Shown piece by piece: positions 16,143 to 25,047 of a stretch of DNA of 41,354 bases. The notes beneath the pieces were generated by a model, which saw only the letters and a list, made by a program, of their open reading frames with translations, did not search any database and was not told where the DNA came from. The stretch is from Sphingomonas sp. 3P27F8 (GTDB lineage Bacteria > Pseudomonadota > Alphaproteobacteria > Sphingomonadales > Sphingomonadaceae), in assembly GCF_005502745.1 (NCBI RefSeq), contig NZ_SCNL01000021.1:1-41354 (forward strand), read 5' to 3'. How positions within the stretch are numbered: the first letter of the stretch is position 1; every line of letters begins with the position of its first letter. A program made the translations under genes and the position numbers.

Positions 16143-17620
16143 TGGCCCGCCACCTTGGTCATGCGCCGAACGGTCGGTCCCGTAGGCGGCCGATCAAAGC
16201 CGAAACGCACGCCGTCGCCGGTCTTCAGGCCCCGCGCGATCTTGGGGTCGGGAAGCTGGAAGGTCATCGTCATCGCCGGCCAGCCGATGGCGGGCACCGG
16301 CTCATGGCTGAGTGTCACCGAAGTGGCGGTGATCTGTTCGATCTTGCCGACAGTCTCATATAGAGCAGCGGTTGAGGCGGATTTTGCCGCAGCAGCACCG
16401 CCGATCGGCCTCGCCTTGACACCCGAGAGACTCGCCTCAGAATCGATCAGGAACTGGCCCGAGGCGACGATCTTCTCGCCCTCGCTCAGACCCGCCAGGA
16501 TTTCGGTGTCATCGCCGGCTTCACGACCGGTCTGCACCTCAGCGGGCCGGTAGCGCCCCTTGTCGAGCGCAAGCATTATCAAGGTCCGCTTGCCGGTACG
16601 GATCAGCGCTTCGGAGGGCACCAGCAGCGCAGGCTGCGTACTGCCGCCGAGCGAGACTGTGGCGAACATGCCGGGACGCAGACGCCCGCCGCGATTGGGC
16701 AGCTCGATCCGGACGGTGAGCGTCCTGCTGTCCGCCTGGGTCTGCGGCAGGATCGCCGAGACACGGCCCGACAACGTCTCACCGGGAAATGCGGCAAGTG
16801 TCGCCTGTACGCTTTGTCCGGGTTTAAGTGGCCCGGCGATCGCTTCGGGCACGGCGGCATTGAGCCAGACCGTTCCCAGGCCGTTGACCTCGGCAAGCGT
16901 CTGCCCTGCCGTCATCGTCATGCCGGTCCGGACGTCCAATGTCTTGATCACCCCGCCGGTCGGGGTGGAGATTGTGACGACATTGTGCGGCCGTCCCGTA
17001 CGCTCGACAGATGCGATCGTGCCCGAGGGCATGCCAAGCAGCACGAGCCGCTGGCGCGCTGCCTGGGTGAGCGCCGCATTCCCGGTGCGACGGACCGCGA
17101 GAAACTCGGCCTGCGCCCCGCCCCACTCCGGCACCAGGATATCGGCGAGCGGCGCCCCCGCGCCGACCACGTCACCCGGCGCGCGACCATAGACTCGCTG
17201 CACGAAGCCCCCGGCGCGTGCCTGGACGACCGCGACATCGCGTTGGTTGAAGTCGATTGTGCCGGTCGCGGTGAGGCTGCTAGCCAGCTCGCCGCGTTGC
17301 ACCGTGGCGATCCGCAGACCGAGCGCCTGCGAGGCGGAAGCGTCGACCGAAATGCCCGGCACCTGCGCGCTTGCTCCGCCCTCGTCCGCATACCGAGGGA
17401 TCGTCTGCATCCCCATGGATGAGAGACCGGGGCCCTCATGGTGCTCGGCCGGTATCATCGGATCGTACCAATAAAGAATTTTGCGCGCTGCCGGCTTTAC
17501 GGCCCCACCATCTTTTGTGCCCTGGAAGCCCGCTAGAGCGAACCCGAGACCGCCGGCAGCAAGCGCAAGAGCAGCAGCTGCGCCAAAGAGCCACCCGCGG
17601 GCTATCATAACCTGGCTCAT
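16139..17620 (-). CDS. cusB: CusB adaptor with fused C-terminal CusF domain
   Basis: A 493-residue periplasmic adaptor. An N-terminal membrane anchor (about 8-30) is followed by a heavy-metal-binding segment, ILYWYDPMIPAEHHEGPG (about 48-65) plus SSMGM, as in CusB/SilB proteins. The lipoyl, hairpin and barrel parts of a membrane-fusion protein come next. The last 75 or so residues form a complete CusF domain, with HEPVPAIGWPAMTMTF carrying the His, Trp and two Met ligands. The fusion makes it longer than E. coli CusB (about 407). With the separate CusF lipoprotein, two CusF domains serve this pump. 4-bp overlaps on both sides. Confidence 0.93.
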   Translation of the reverse strand: MSQVMIARGWLFGAAAALALAAGGLGFALAGFQGTKDGGAVKPAARKILYWYDPMIPAEHHEGPGLSSMGMQTIPRYADEGGASAQVPGISVDASASQALGLRIATVQRGELASSLTATGTIDFNQRDVAVVQARAGGFVQRVYGRAPGDVVGAGAPLADILVPEWGGAQAEFLAVRRTGNAALTQAARQRLVLLGMPSGTIASVERTGRPHNVVTISTPTGGVIKTLDVRTGMTMTAGQTLAEVNGLGTVWLNAAVPEAIAGPLKPGQSVQATLAAFPGETLSGRVSAILPQTQADSRTLTVRIELPNRGGRLRPGMFATVSLGGSTQPALLVPSEALIRTGKRTLIMLALDKGRYRPAEVQTGREAGDDTEILAGLSEGEKIVASGQFLIDSEASLSGVKARPIGGAAAAKSASTAALYETVGKIEQITATSVTLSHEPVPAIGWPAMTMTFQLPDPKIARGLKTGDGVRFGFDRPPTGPTVRRMTKVAGQ

Positions 17621-18846
17621 CGATTTTCGCTCCGGTAGGTGAGTGTCAGCCGCGCACCGTCCGCGGTGACCAGGGCTTCACGATCAAGAGTCGTGATGGT
17701 GGCATCGGCCAGCGCGGCATAGGCGTCGGCGATATCGACGAGACTGGCACGACCAGCCGCATAACTGGCGGTTTCCAATTTCACGCGCTGCTCAGCGAGC
17801 GGTTGCAGTGTGCTCTGCGCACGCATCCATTGCTCATGGTGCATGACATGGTCGGCGATATCCGCATCAAGGTCGGCGGCGAGCGCGCGCCGCGAGGCCT
17901 CGCGTTCAGCCAGCACTCGTCCGGCATTTGCCTGGGCTGCCGCGATCCCGGCATTCTGGCGACTGCGCGTGAAGAACGGCAGGCTGACTGTCACACCGGC
18001 CGAGACATAGTCGCCGAACCGGGGATCGCGGCGCTGGTAGGCCAGGTTGACACCAAAATCGGAACGCCGGCCGGCATCGGCTACGCGCACATCGGCATCC
18101 GCCTGCCCGGCCTGGGCATCGATCATCTGGATGGTGGGGTGGCGGTCGAGTCCTGCGCGCAGACCCGCTGCGTCGACCGCAAAATCGGGGATCGGTCCGG
18201 CGATCTCCGGCGCGGGGTCTCCGGTCCAGCGGGTTAGCGTCGCGCGTGCCCGCGCCACGTTCGAGACGAGTTCACTGCGGCGATCCTGCATCGCGGCGAC
18301 GGCTTGGCGCCCTGCAAGGGTCTGCGCCGGGCGCGCACCTCCCGATGCGACCGCGCCCGGCGTCGTTCCCACCACACGCTCGAGACGGGACAGAACATCG
18401 TCGAGCGCGGCAAGCCTGCGCTCGGCATAGGCCAGGTTGATCCAGGCTAGCGCGGTGCCAACCTCGACCGTGCGCGCCTCGACTGCGGTACCAGCCTCGG
18501 CCGCCAGTATGTCGCTGTCGGCGCGCGCCTGTTGCGCATGGCGCTTGGCGAGATTGGGAATGTCCTGGGACACGCCGACCCGCGCCATGCTGAAATTGTC
18601 GCGCTGCGGCTCGAACGCGAGCGGTCCCGATACCGGGAAACTGTCGATCCCAACTGCAAGCGTCGGATCAGGCAGGGCGCCGGCCGCGCCGCGCACGGAA
18701 CGGGCGGCGTTGGCACCGAGCGCCTTCGCCTTGAGCGACGGCGCTTCCTGCCGGGCGCGCTGGAGGGCCGCGTCGAAGGTGAGCGGCTCGGCGAAGGCAA
18801 TGCCGGGGATTGCCGCTAACAGCGGCATACACAAAAATAATCGCAT
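17617..18846 (-). CDS. cusC: CusC-type outer-membrane factor (TolC family)
   Basis: A 409-residue outer-membrane channel for the Cus exporter. A short signal peptide ends near GIAFAEP (about residue 20). Two repeats of long Ala-rich helices follow, with LPDPTLAVGIDSFPVSG and VGVSQDIPNLAKRHAQQ in the first repeat. ATG 18846 has AGGAG six bases upstream. First gene of the tight cusCBA run (4-bp overlaps), with a hairpin in the leader at 18896-18930. There is no lipobox cysteine after the signal peptide, unlike E. coli CusC. Confidence 0.9.
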   Translation of the reverse strand: MRLFLCMPLLAAIPGIAFAEPLTFDAALQRARQEAPSLKAKALGANAARSVRGAAGALPDPTLAVGIDSFPVSGPLAFEPQRDNFSMARVGVSQDIPNLAKRHAQQARADSDILAAEAGTAVEARTVEVGTALAWINLAYAERRLAALDDVLSRLERVVGTTPGAVASGGARPAQTLAGRQAVAAMQDRRSELVSNVARARATLTRWTGDPAPEIAGPIPDFAVDAAGLRAGLDRHPTIQMIDAQAGQADADVRVADAGRRSDFGVNLAYQRRDPRFGDYVSAGVTVSLPFFTRSRQNAGIAAAQANAGRVLAEREASRRALAADLDADIADHVMHHEQWMRAQSTLQPLAEQRVKLETASYAAGRASLVDIADAYAALADATITTLDREALVTADGARLTLTYRSENR

Positions 18847-18895
18847 GGAGATCTCCTGATCGGAGGTTCAGGCAAGCGTGGCACACCAGGCATGT

Positions 18896-18930
18896 CAGTG
18901 GCGGCAGGAAGGGGTATCCCGCCGCCACTG
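18896..18930. terminator. hairpin between small Cys/Met-rich gene and cusC
   Basis: Inverted repeat CAGTGGCGGC / GCCGCCACTG with perfect 10-bp arms and a 15-base loop that contains a further GGG/CCC pairing. It sits 45 bp after the stop of the 18975-19256 gene and 50 bp before cusC. No T-run follows, so it may be an mRNA processing or partial-termination element and not a full terminator. Confidence 0.5.
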
Positions 18931-18974
18931 CTGGCCTAGCCGTCTATGCGACCTGAAGCGGCCAGAACCTGCTG

Positions 18975-19256
18975 CTAGCCAGCCGAGGCGCCGGACGGAG
19001 ACATCATGCCATGCATCTCCTTCATACAATCCGCGGAGCTCATCTTCATCATGTCGCAGTCGCAGTTGGCCATCTTCGCGGTATCAGGCACCCAGACGCG
19101 CCGCTGAGCCGGTCCCGTGGCGCGCGGGCCATATTGGGGAACCGACTTCCACTCATAATGACCGGATTGTTGGCTGTGGTCGGGCTGGCCGGCGAATGCG
19201 GCGGCAGGCGCGGCAAGGGCTACGCCCAGCAGGGCGTAGAAAACACGGTTTTTCAT
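18975..19256 (-). CDS. small Cys/Met-rich exported protein
   Basis: A 93-residue protein with a signal peptide (MKNRVFYALLGVALAAPAAA, about 1-22). The mature part ends in a dense metal-binding patch, NCDCDMMKMSSADCMKEMHG, with three Cys, several Met and one His, suited to Cu(I) or Ag(I). ATG 19256 is preceded by AAAGGA. I know no named family. It lies in the same direction between another small exported gene and cusC, so a periplasmic copper-buffering role is inferred. Confidence 0.78.
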   Translation of the reverse strand: MKNRVFYALLGVALAAPAAAFAGQPDHSQQSGHYEWKSVPQYGPRATGPAQRRVWVPDTAKMANCDCDMMKMSSADCMKEMHGMMSPSGASAG

Positions 19257-19298
19257 GACTGTAATCCTTTGGCAAATCATCGTGGTAGCCGCAGATCG

Positions 19299-19339
19299 GA
19301 CAGGATGTTTGAGTGCGCGATAGGCGCACCGATCCTGTC
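19299..19339. terminator. two-tier hairpin between two small copper-block genes
   Basis: Outer arms GACAGGAT (19299-19306) and ATCCTGTC (19332-19339), inner arms GTGCGC (19313-19318) and GCGCAC (19324-19329). It lies just after the 19360-19719 gene on the minus strand. There is no T-run. Similar in placement to the hairpin at 18896-18930. Confidence 0.45.
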
Positions 19340-19359
19340 AGCCTGACGGCTGTGGTCGA

Positions 19360-19719
19360 TCAGCCAAGGATAGTCGGTGGTTCAGGCTCGGGGGTCAGAT
19401 CACTGCCATGCAGGGTCGACGTCGTGGTCCAGAATGCCATAGCTCCGTGAGCCACCGGCGATGCCGGGACGCGCGGCGCGTCGCGCAGAACCATCGGAAC
19501 GACACAGCCCATTGATGCGACGCAGTCGAGCGTCAGCCCCTTGCAGGGCTTGCCCGAGGGCTGTTGTTTCTGAGCCATCGCATTCATGCAATCTGCGCTC
19601 ATTCCCGAAATCGCCATCGGCGCGGAAACCGGGGCCGGGTTAGAGGCATAGGCCGCCGCTTGGCCCATGAGGCCAACCAAGGCTCCCAGCAGGAGGAAGA
19701 GATGCAGTACCCGTTTCAC
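19360..19719 (-). CDS. small exported protein with four cysteines
   Basis: A 119-residue protein of no family I can name. It has a signal peptide (about 1-25), then a segment with MSADCMNAM and three further cysteines (KPCKGLTLDCVASMGCVVPM), and a Pro-rich C-terminus. The start is GTG 19719, preceded only by a weak AAGAAG. The Cys/Met content and the place between DUF411 and the other Cys/Met-rich gene suggest periplasmic metal binding. No catalytic motif is seen. Confidence 0.65.
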   Translation of the reverse strand: MKRVLHLFLLLGALVGLMGQAAAYASNPAPVSAPMAISGMSADCMNAMAQKQQPSGKPCKGLTLDCVASMGCVVPMVLRDAPRVPASPVAHGAMAFWTTTSTLHGSDLTPEPEPPTILG

Positions 19720-19762
19720 AGCCGTTACTTCTTACACCCGTCCTTATCGTAGAACAACGACA

Positions 19763-20209
19763 TCATCGTCCGCCATGACGCGCAAAGACATGCTGTCCAC
19801 CTGGACCGAAGGCGACGACATTATAGGGGTCCACGTGTTGCCCCGGGACTTCCATCCCCGGCGAGCCCATCGGCATCCCGGCAACCGCAAGTCCACGCAC
19901 GCCGCGCGGCTTCTGGGCAAGGACGCGCTTCATGTCGGTAATCGGGACATGACCCTCGAATGCCATGCCGTCTACAATCGCTGTATGGCAGGATGACAGG
20001 CCCGAAGGAACGCCTTGGGTCCGCTGGAAGCTGGAGCGCTGGCGATCGTCGATGATGGTTACTTGGCGCCCGAACTGCTTACGCACCTGCGCCGCCCACT
20101 GCGCGCAGCAGCCACAGCCCGGATCGCGGTGAACCACGATAGGCGTCGCCGCCGCGCTGGCGACCGAAACCGACGCAAGGACCAACGACAATGCGACTTT
20201 GAGTTTCAT
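19763..20209 (-). CDS. DUF411 periplasmic metal-binding protein
   Basis: A 148-residue DUF411 protein. A signal peptide (about 1-21) is followed by HRDPGCGCCAQW (C32, C34, C35), VPSGLSSCHTAIVDG and EGHVP, then GLAVAGMPMGSPGME, all family signatures. DUF411 proteins are frequent in copper and silver resistance loci; their biochemical role is not settled. ATG 20209 has AAGGAC directly upstream; an ATG seven codons earlier (20230) would put this ribosome site inside the gene. It ends 44 bp before the next small gene and probably shares its transcript. Confidence 0.88.
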   Translation of the reverse strand: MKLKVALSLVLASVSVASAAATPIVVHRDPGCGCCAQWAAQVRKQFGRQVTIIDDRQRSSFQRTQGVPSGLSSCHTAIVDGMAFEGHVPITDMKRVLAQKPRGVRGLAVAGMPMGSPGMEVPGQHVDPYNVVAFGPGGQHVFARHGGR

Positions 20210-20537
20210 ATCGTCCTTCACCGCACCCATTCATCAAGGCTACCACTCTTCATAATACGCGCGACCGCCGCCTACCCCTCAAAAAGTGGCAGACGGTCGC
20301 AAGATTACCGTAGCGATCACGAACCGACATTCGTCGATGGGCAATCCAGGGTCGTTGCAGACCTCTCGCACTCGCGTCGATTTATGCAGTCGAAAAGCAT
20401 TATTGCACCCGAGCAGGCCGCATTTCACATCTCAGCGACCCGGTCGCACGGCCGTAAGTTGACCGTTCGGAGTCCCGCATTCCCAACAGACGTGACGTAT
20501 CTTTTCCTGTTCAATTCCACGTCGAGCAGAGCGACCC
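20210..20537. other. 328-bp gap without a gene
   Basis: Between the DUF411 gene and the end of the epimerase/SPW gene, both leftward. No convincing frame, RNA or repeat is seen. It may hold a promoter for the DUF411-cus run, but no clear -35/-10 pair or known metal operator stands out. Confidence 0.5.
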
Positions 20538-23222
20538 TCAGATCACATATTTGTCCCAGCTCGCATAATGTTCAGCGCTGCGCTTGCCGCGCGGAAGGCT
20601 GAGACCGACGAGGGCGAGCCCTATGATCACCGAAACGATCGTTCCCAGGTGGCCGGCCCCCGTCAGCAGGAAAGGGGCAGCAACCAGCCAGGCGCCGAGC
20701 GCGCCATTGATGAAGCGCACGGCGCGGGCAACTTCGGCGGTGGCGATGATCGCGACGGTGATGACCAGGGCACCAATGACATGGTCGCTGTTCGCCATGG
20801 CGCCCTCATTGCCCAGTGTCACCCGTGTGAGCATGAGGAATGCGCCGAGCGCGATACTGACCGCCAGCGTCCACGGCAGGGTCAGCCCCCGCTTTGCATC
20901 GGCCCAAAATGCGGCAGGCGACGACATCAGGTCGGAGGCGTCCTCACTGCCGGCCTCGCTCGCGTCGCCCTGGAAGAAGGTGCGAATCAGCGGCTTGCCG
21001 CGGCATTTCGCCCACACAAGGAACTGACCCATGGCGATGACCTCGTCGAGCGCGAAAGGGATCATGATCAGCATGGCGAGGGCGGCGATCAGCGCCAGCG
21101 TGCTCCAGGTGCCAATGACGATGGGCTGGCTGATGATGAAATAGATGCTGACCACGCCGAGTGGAATGACCAGGATGCCGAAGAAGGTCACCATCCACGG
21201 CATCGTGCGCCAGCGGTCGCGGGTGCCCATCACCGCCATCAGGATCTCGAGCACGTAGCTGATGGTGCCGAGACCGCCGTCGGGAATCGGCCACGCCTTT
21301 GACATGTTAGACGTGATGATCTCCTCGGTACCATTGCGCGGATCGCTCAACGAGCCGACAAAGAAGGGTTCCCAGACGCTATCGATGTGGCCCAGTTGGT
21401 ATGCCGTCAGGATGCGCGAGGTAAGAAGACCTATCAGACCCATCACGACGATCGGCAGCCGCTGGGCATCGGTAGACGGGGAATAGGTCCAGCCGGGTGG
21501 GATGTTCTTGGGGTCCATCATCCCTGCCATGCTCATACCCGGCATCATCGGCACGAGCACCGACAGCGCGATCACAGCCGAGCCGATGAGCAAATCGTTG
21601 TTGTACTGCGCCGCGCTCGGGCTCCAAAAGATCAACGGCGCGAACAGCAGCCAGATCCCAACGAATGCGACCGCCCACTGAGCCCACGTCTTGGTGCGTG
21701 GTACAAGCGACAGCGCACCGAACAGCGCGATGGCAAGCCCGCTGACAAGATCGCTTACGGCCAGCGCGCTTGCACGCCACTCGATCGACGGCAGACCGCG
21801 ATCGACCGTTACGAACCGCGCCGCCTCACCGACGCGCTGCGCGGTCATGGAGTCGTAGATGAGCGGGCTCGAGGCGAGCCACAGACCGAGGCCGATGTTG
21901 GCGTAGAGCGCCCAGCGCGCACGGCGCTCGTCGCGGTCCATCATGGCCATGTGATCGCCATGTGCACCGTGGCTGGACATCGCCATGTCCCCAGCCCCGT
22001 GCCCCACAGCGGCATGATCCATGTTGCCATGGTCCTTAGCTCCGTGCTCCATGCCGGGCATCGCGCCGGCTGCCGCTTCAGGCGGGTTATGGTCCAGCTC
22101 GGCCGGCTTCGGATCGGACTTGTCGTTCCAGGCGACGAGGTTTTCGTTGAGCTTGTTGTTCCGGTACCAGGCGCGCGGGTGGCGCTTCAACGCCGCAACG
22201 ATCGTCGGAAGCGTTTCGCGAAGACTGTGCTTCGGCTCCCATCCAAGTAGCGACCGTGCGCGCGAGATATCGAGAATGTAGTGGTCGTTGCTGCTGTCGA
22301 TCATCCAGGGCTGGATGAAATCGTCGTCGCCGAGTGCCTCGTTCTGAAGAACGATACCAGCCTTCGCGAGCGGCTGCGGGATGCGGATCGTCTTCCAGCC
22401 CTCGCCGTGGAGCGCCTCGCCGACGATGTCCTGGATTTCGGCGTAGCCGGGGGCATCGGGTTCGCCGATGAGCAGGGGCAGTTCAGACGGAAGATCGTGC
22501 CGCCGATCGACCAGGCGCACCACGGCTTCCGCCAGGTCATCGCGGTGCACCGATGATTGCGCCGCGCACAGCATGCCAGGATAGAAATGCGAGATCAGGC
22601 GGTGCTCGTAGATCTGCGATATCTGCTGTGCGAGGAACGCTGAGCGTCCCTCGTCGGCATAGACTCCTGCGGGTCGCAGGTAGACGACGGGTATCCGTCC
22701 GTGACGCTCGTGCAGCAGCGCCTCTGTGTCGACTTTGGACTGCGGGTACGCCCAGGAGGCACCGATCGGCGATTCCTCGTTGATGCGCTCCTGCGGAGTG
22801 GCGGTCGGTTTATGGACCAGCATCGTGCTGGCGAAGACGAATTGCTCGACATCGAACGACTGGAGTCCGTCGATCAGCCGCCGTGTCCCTTGGACGGTTA
22901 CCTTGTCGTAGAGCGGATTGGGATCGCCAGAAATGTCATAATACGCGGCGAGATGAATGACGGAAGCAATGCGGTTGCCGTATCGCGCGCGAACCTCCTC
23001 GAGCGCAGCGTGAACCGCTTCATCCGAGCCGACATCAATGTCGATAGCGGCGGCGGGCGGTGGTGGCTCGGGCGGACCGGCGCGATCGAGACCGACGACC
23101 GTGTAGCGCTCGCCGAGCCGGGCGATCAGGGCCGCGGCGATAAAACCGCTCGCTCCGGTGACGAGGACGATCTCAGAAGCGCCTTTGGCGCCACTCGGAC
23201 CGCTGCGCTCGATGTCGGTCAT
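20538..23222 (-). CDS. fusion: NAD-dependent epimerase, His/Met-rich linker, SPW-repeat membrane domain
   Basis: An 894-residue protein. Residues 17-360 are an SDR-type epimerase/dehydratase: VTGASGFIAA (nucleotide site, 21-30), the AST triad region at 131-133 and Y159-P-Q-S-K163 (YxxxK catalytic pair). Residues about 388-428 are a linker packed with His and Met (MEHGAKDHGNMDHAAVGHG onward). The rest is membrane-embedded, with at least three SPW-type units (LGLWLASSPLIY; VGIWLLFAPLIFWSPSAAQY; LGAWLVAAPFLLTGAGH). Between them lies a further polytopic segment that I cannot assign. The substrate is unknown. The linker suggests Cu binding at the cytoplasmic face or between domains. The gene lies between DUF305 and DUF411 in the copper block. 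Confidence 0.85.
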   Translation of the reverse strand: MTDIERSGPSGAKGASEIVLVTGASGFIAAALIARLGERYTVVGLDRAGPPEPPPPAAAIDIDVGSDEAVHAALEEVRARYGNRIASVIHLAAYYDISGDPNPLYDKVTVQGTRRLIDGLQSFDVEQFVFASTMLVHKPTATPQERINEESPIGASWAYPQSKVDTEALLHERHGRIPVVYLRPAGVYADEGRSAFLAQQISQIYEHRLISHFYPGMLCAAQSSVHRDDLAEAVVRLVDRRHDLPSELPLLIGEPDAPGYAEIQDIVGEALHGEGWKTIRIPQPLAKAGIVLQNEALGDDDFIQPWMIDSSNDHYILDISRARSLLGWEPKHSLRETLPTIVAALKRHPRAWYRNNKLNENLVAWNDKSDPKPAELDHNPPEAAAGAMPGMEHGAKDHGNMDHAAVGHGAGDMAMSSHGAHGDHMAMMDRDERRARWALYANIGLGLWLASSPLIYDSMTAQRVGEAARFVTVDRGLPSIEWRASALAVSDLVSGLAIALFGALSLVPRTKTWAQWAVAFVGIWLLFAPLIFWSPSAAQYNNDLLIGSAVIALSVLVPMMPGMSMAGMMDPKNIPPGWTYSPSTDAQRLPIVVMGLIGLLTSRILTAYQLGHIDSVWEPFFVGSLSDPRNGTEEIITSNMSKAWPIPDGGLGTISYVLEILMAVMGTRDRWRTMPWMVTFFGILVIPLGVVSIYFIISQPIVIGTWSTLALIAALAMLIMIPFALDEVIAMGQFLVWAKCRGKPLIRTFFQGDASEAGSEDASDLMSSPAAFWADAKRGLTLPWTLAVSIALGAFLMLTRVTLGNEGAMANSDHVIGALVITVAIIATAEVARAVRFINGALGAWLVAAPFLLTGAGHLGTIVSVIIGLALVGLSLPRGKRSAEHYASWDKYVI

Positions 23223-23349
23223 ACTTCCACCATCCTGCTTCTTTCGCGAAGAGCGTCGATCGCTGGATATTTGAGCAAGATGCGCATGACGAAGCCTTTC
23301 CGACAGTACCCGATCATGTGCCCATCCTGTTTACTTCGAAGAACACACC

Positions 23350-23940
23350 TCAGGAAATCGGCTTTCGTGTATCTATTCCGGTGCTTTCGTCGGTTTGCGG
23401 TGGCGGGGGCGACGCACCGCGATCGCGATAGGAGGGCAGGTCCGGAGCGCCATCCGGCGCCGGGTTAGCTTGCAGGCGCGCGATCATCTGTTTCATTTGG
23501 GCGATCTCGCGTACCTGCGCGTCGATGATGCCATCGGCCAGCTTTCGAACCTCGGGGTCCTTGATGTGCGCGCGCTCGCTGGTCATGATCGCAATCGAGT
23601 GGTGCGGGATCATCGCCTTCATGTAGGAGACGTCGTCGACCGTTTCCTGGCTCCGCACCAGCCAAAGCGCTAAACCAAAAATGGCAGCGCTACCGAGCAG
23701 GATGCCGATATTGAGGCGGGTGTTCTTGTACATGCCCCACATGAAACTGAGCATGATCACCGCCATGACCGCGCCCATGACGAGCGCCATCCAGGTGCGC
23801 GTCTGGCTGAACTGGACATGGCTCAGCGCATAGGTGTTGAGATACATCAGCCCGAACATCACGACCGTAGACGTCGCAATCATCGCCACGAACCGGCCAT
23901 AGCCCATGCCTATGCCCATGCCATTCTTCTTGTCTTCCAT
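23350..23940 (-). CDS. DUF305 membrane protein
   Basis: A 196-residue protein with three N-terminal hydrophobic helices (about 17-38, 48-70, 76-93) and a DUF305 domain, seen in MKAMIPHHSIAIMTSERAHI and the following helix with IIDAQVREIAQMKQM. The family is ferritin-like in fold and common in copper-resistance islands; its activity is not established. The start ATG 23940 has GGAG eight bases upstream; a longer open frame to 23997 lacks such support. It is the first gene of the leftward copper block, 127 bp before the fusion gene. Confidence 0.87.
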   Translation of the reverse strand: MEDKKNGMGIGMGYGRFVAMIATSTVVMFGLMYLNTYALSHVQFSQTRTWMALVMGAVMAVIMLSFMWGMYKNTRLNIGILLGSAAIFGLALWLVRSQETVDDVSYMKAMIPHHSIAIMTSERAHIKDPEVRKLADGIIDAQVREIAQMKQMIARLQANPAPDGAPDLPSYRDRGASPPPPQTDESTGIDTRKPIS

Positions 23941-24552
23941 TGACCGACTCCGTCCTACCTCTAGGCTCCTCACCCTCCTCGGCTGCCAAGGGGGCATGCC
24001 TGCAACTCACTTCATACCCAAAGGGATCCAAGATCACCTGGAGTATGACCGGGAGGATGGACATTCAACTTTGATCATAGCCGGGTTTCCGCTGCGCCGT
24101 ACCTCTGCATTGTTCAGCCAGGCTCTTGGGCGGCGACGCTTAACCGGCCAAGTTCTGAGGGCGCCCTGATGTCGACCGGCTTTGTCGCTATCAATTCCTT
24201 GAGCGGCCCGAGCAGCTATGATGATCCTGTTGCATACTGCGGGCGTGAGTGATTTGATCCTTGTACCGCCCGACGGCACCCTGGACCGCGAGAATCGCCC
24301 TAATTTACAGGCCATCGAGTACGCGTACCCCTTATCGCCAGAGCACAACCCGCTAGTAGCGGGAGCGTATCAAAAGATGCGATTAGTGCGACGACGTTTT
24401 GGCACGGGGTTTGCCCGGAGCTTTGATGGGGCTTCGTAACATTACGCATATTGAGTCGGGAGCCGGGTCCATAGTCTTGGTGGCGAAGAAAGGTTCTTCA
24501 CCGCCAGTTTTCCTCGGCGGGTCTTGTAAACTCAGCCAAGGAGGCTTCCACC
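23941..24552. other. 612-bp divergent intergenic region
   Basis: Separates the leftward copper block from the rightward block, so it should contain both promoters. AAGGAGG at 24538-24544 is the ribosome site of the next gene. Open frames exist on both strands (for example 24034-24348 minus and 24218-24439 plus) but their composition is not protein-like. No MerR-type dyad or CsoR-type G/C tract is evident. Confidence 0.5.
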
Positions 24553-24912
24553 ATGTTGCTCAAGAAGAAGATCACCATCGCGCTTGCAGGCCTCGCCGTG
24601 CTCGGCGCCGCGCCTACCTACGCCCAGGGCATCGGCCACAGCTTTTTCATGCGTGGATCGATCGTCGGCAAGGACACGACCGGAACGGTCGTTTGTGTGG
24701 GTAAGGCCGACGGCGCGACCGTAGGCCAGGTCCTCGAGGTCTACCGTGTGGAAAGCACACCTGGACCTTCGAAGACCCCCGGCGCGGGCTTCCGGCGCGT
24801 GGCCGTCGGGCACGTCAAGATCGATCACATTTTCGATGACCATTTCGCGCATGTGAGCATCGCCGACGGCACGCCGAAGGTCCACGACATCGTCGAACTC
24901 CGCAGGAAATAA
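24553..24912 (+). CDS. exported small beta-rich protein, paralogue 1
   Basis: A 119-residue protein of unknown function. A signal peptide ends at TYAQG (about residue 24). The mature part, from GIGHSFFMRGSIVGKDTTG, alternates short beta-like segments: VGQVLEVYRV, VGHVKIDHIFDDHFAHV and KVHDIVELR. This layout is that of a small beta-barrel similar to C-terminal domains of envelope proteins that start with a GDVL.VYR-like turn; that link is my inference. One Cys is present (VVCVG). AAGGAGG eight bases before ATG 24553 predicts strong translation. A close paralogue follows at 25048. Confidence 0.8.
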   Translation: MLLKKKITIALAGLAVLGAAPTYAQGIGHSFFMRGSIVGKDTTGTVVCVGKADGATVGQVLEVYRVESTPGPSKTPGAGFRRVAVGHVKIDHIFDDHFAHVSIADGTPKVHDIVELRRK

Positions 24913-24921
24913 GTCGGCAGC

Positions 24922-24943
24922 GGGGACGGCGACCGCCGTCCCC
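24922..24943. terminator. perfect hairpin after paralogue 1
   Basis: GGGGACGGC-GACC-GCCGTCCCC: 9-bp perfect stem and a 4-base loop, 10 bases after the stop codon. No T-run follows. A similar hairpin follows paralogue 2. Confidence 0.55.
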
Positions 24944-25047
24944 ACCATCAACGCCACCTCGCTGCAGAACGAGACCGGCACGATCGCTCGCAACCAAGCG
25001 ACGAACACCGGCCTGGGTGCACGAGACATGAATTGAAAGGAATCGAG

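Noticed and set aside
24034..24348. Minus-strand open frame in the divergent gap
   Set aside because: No ribosome site and no recognisable family; composition is basic and irregular. A decayed gene cannot be excluded but is not supported.
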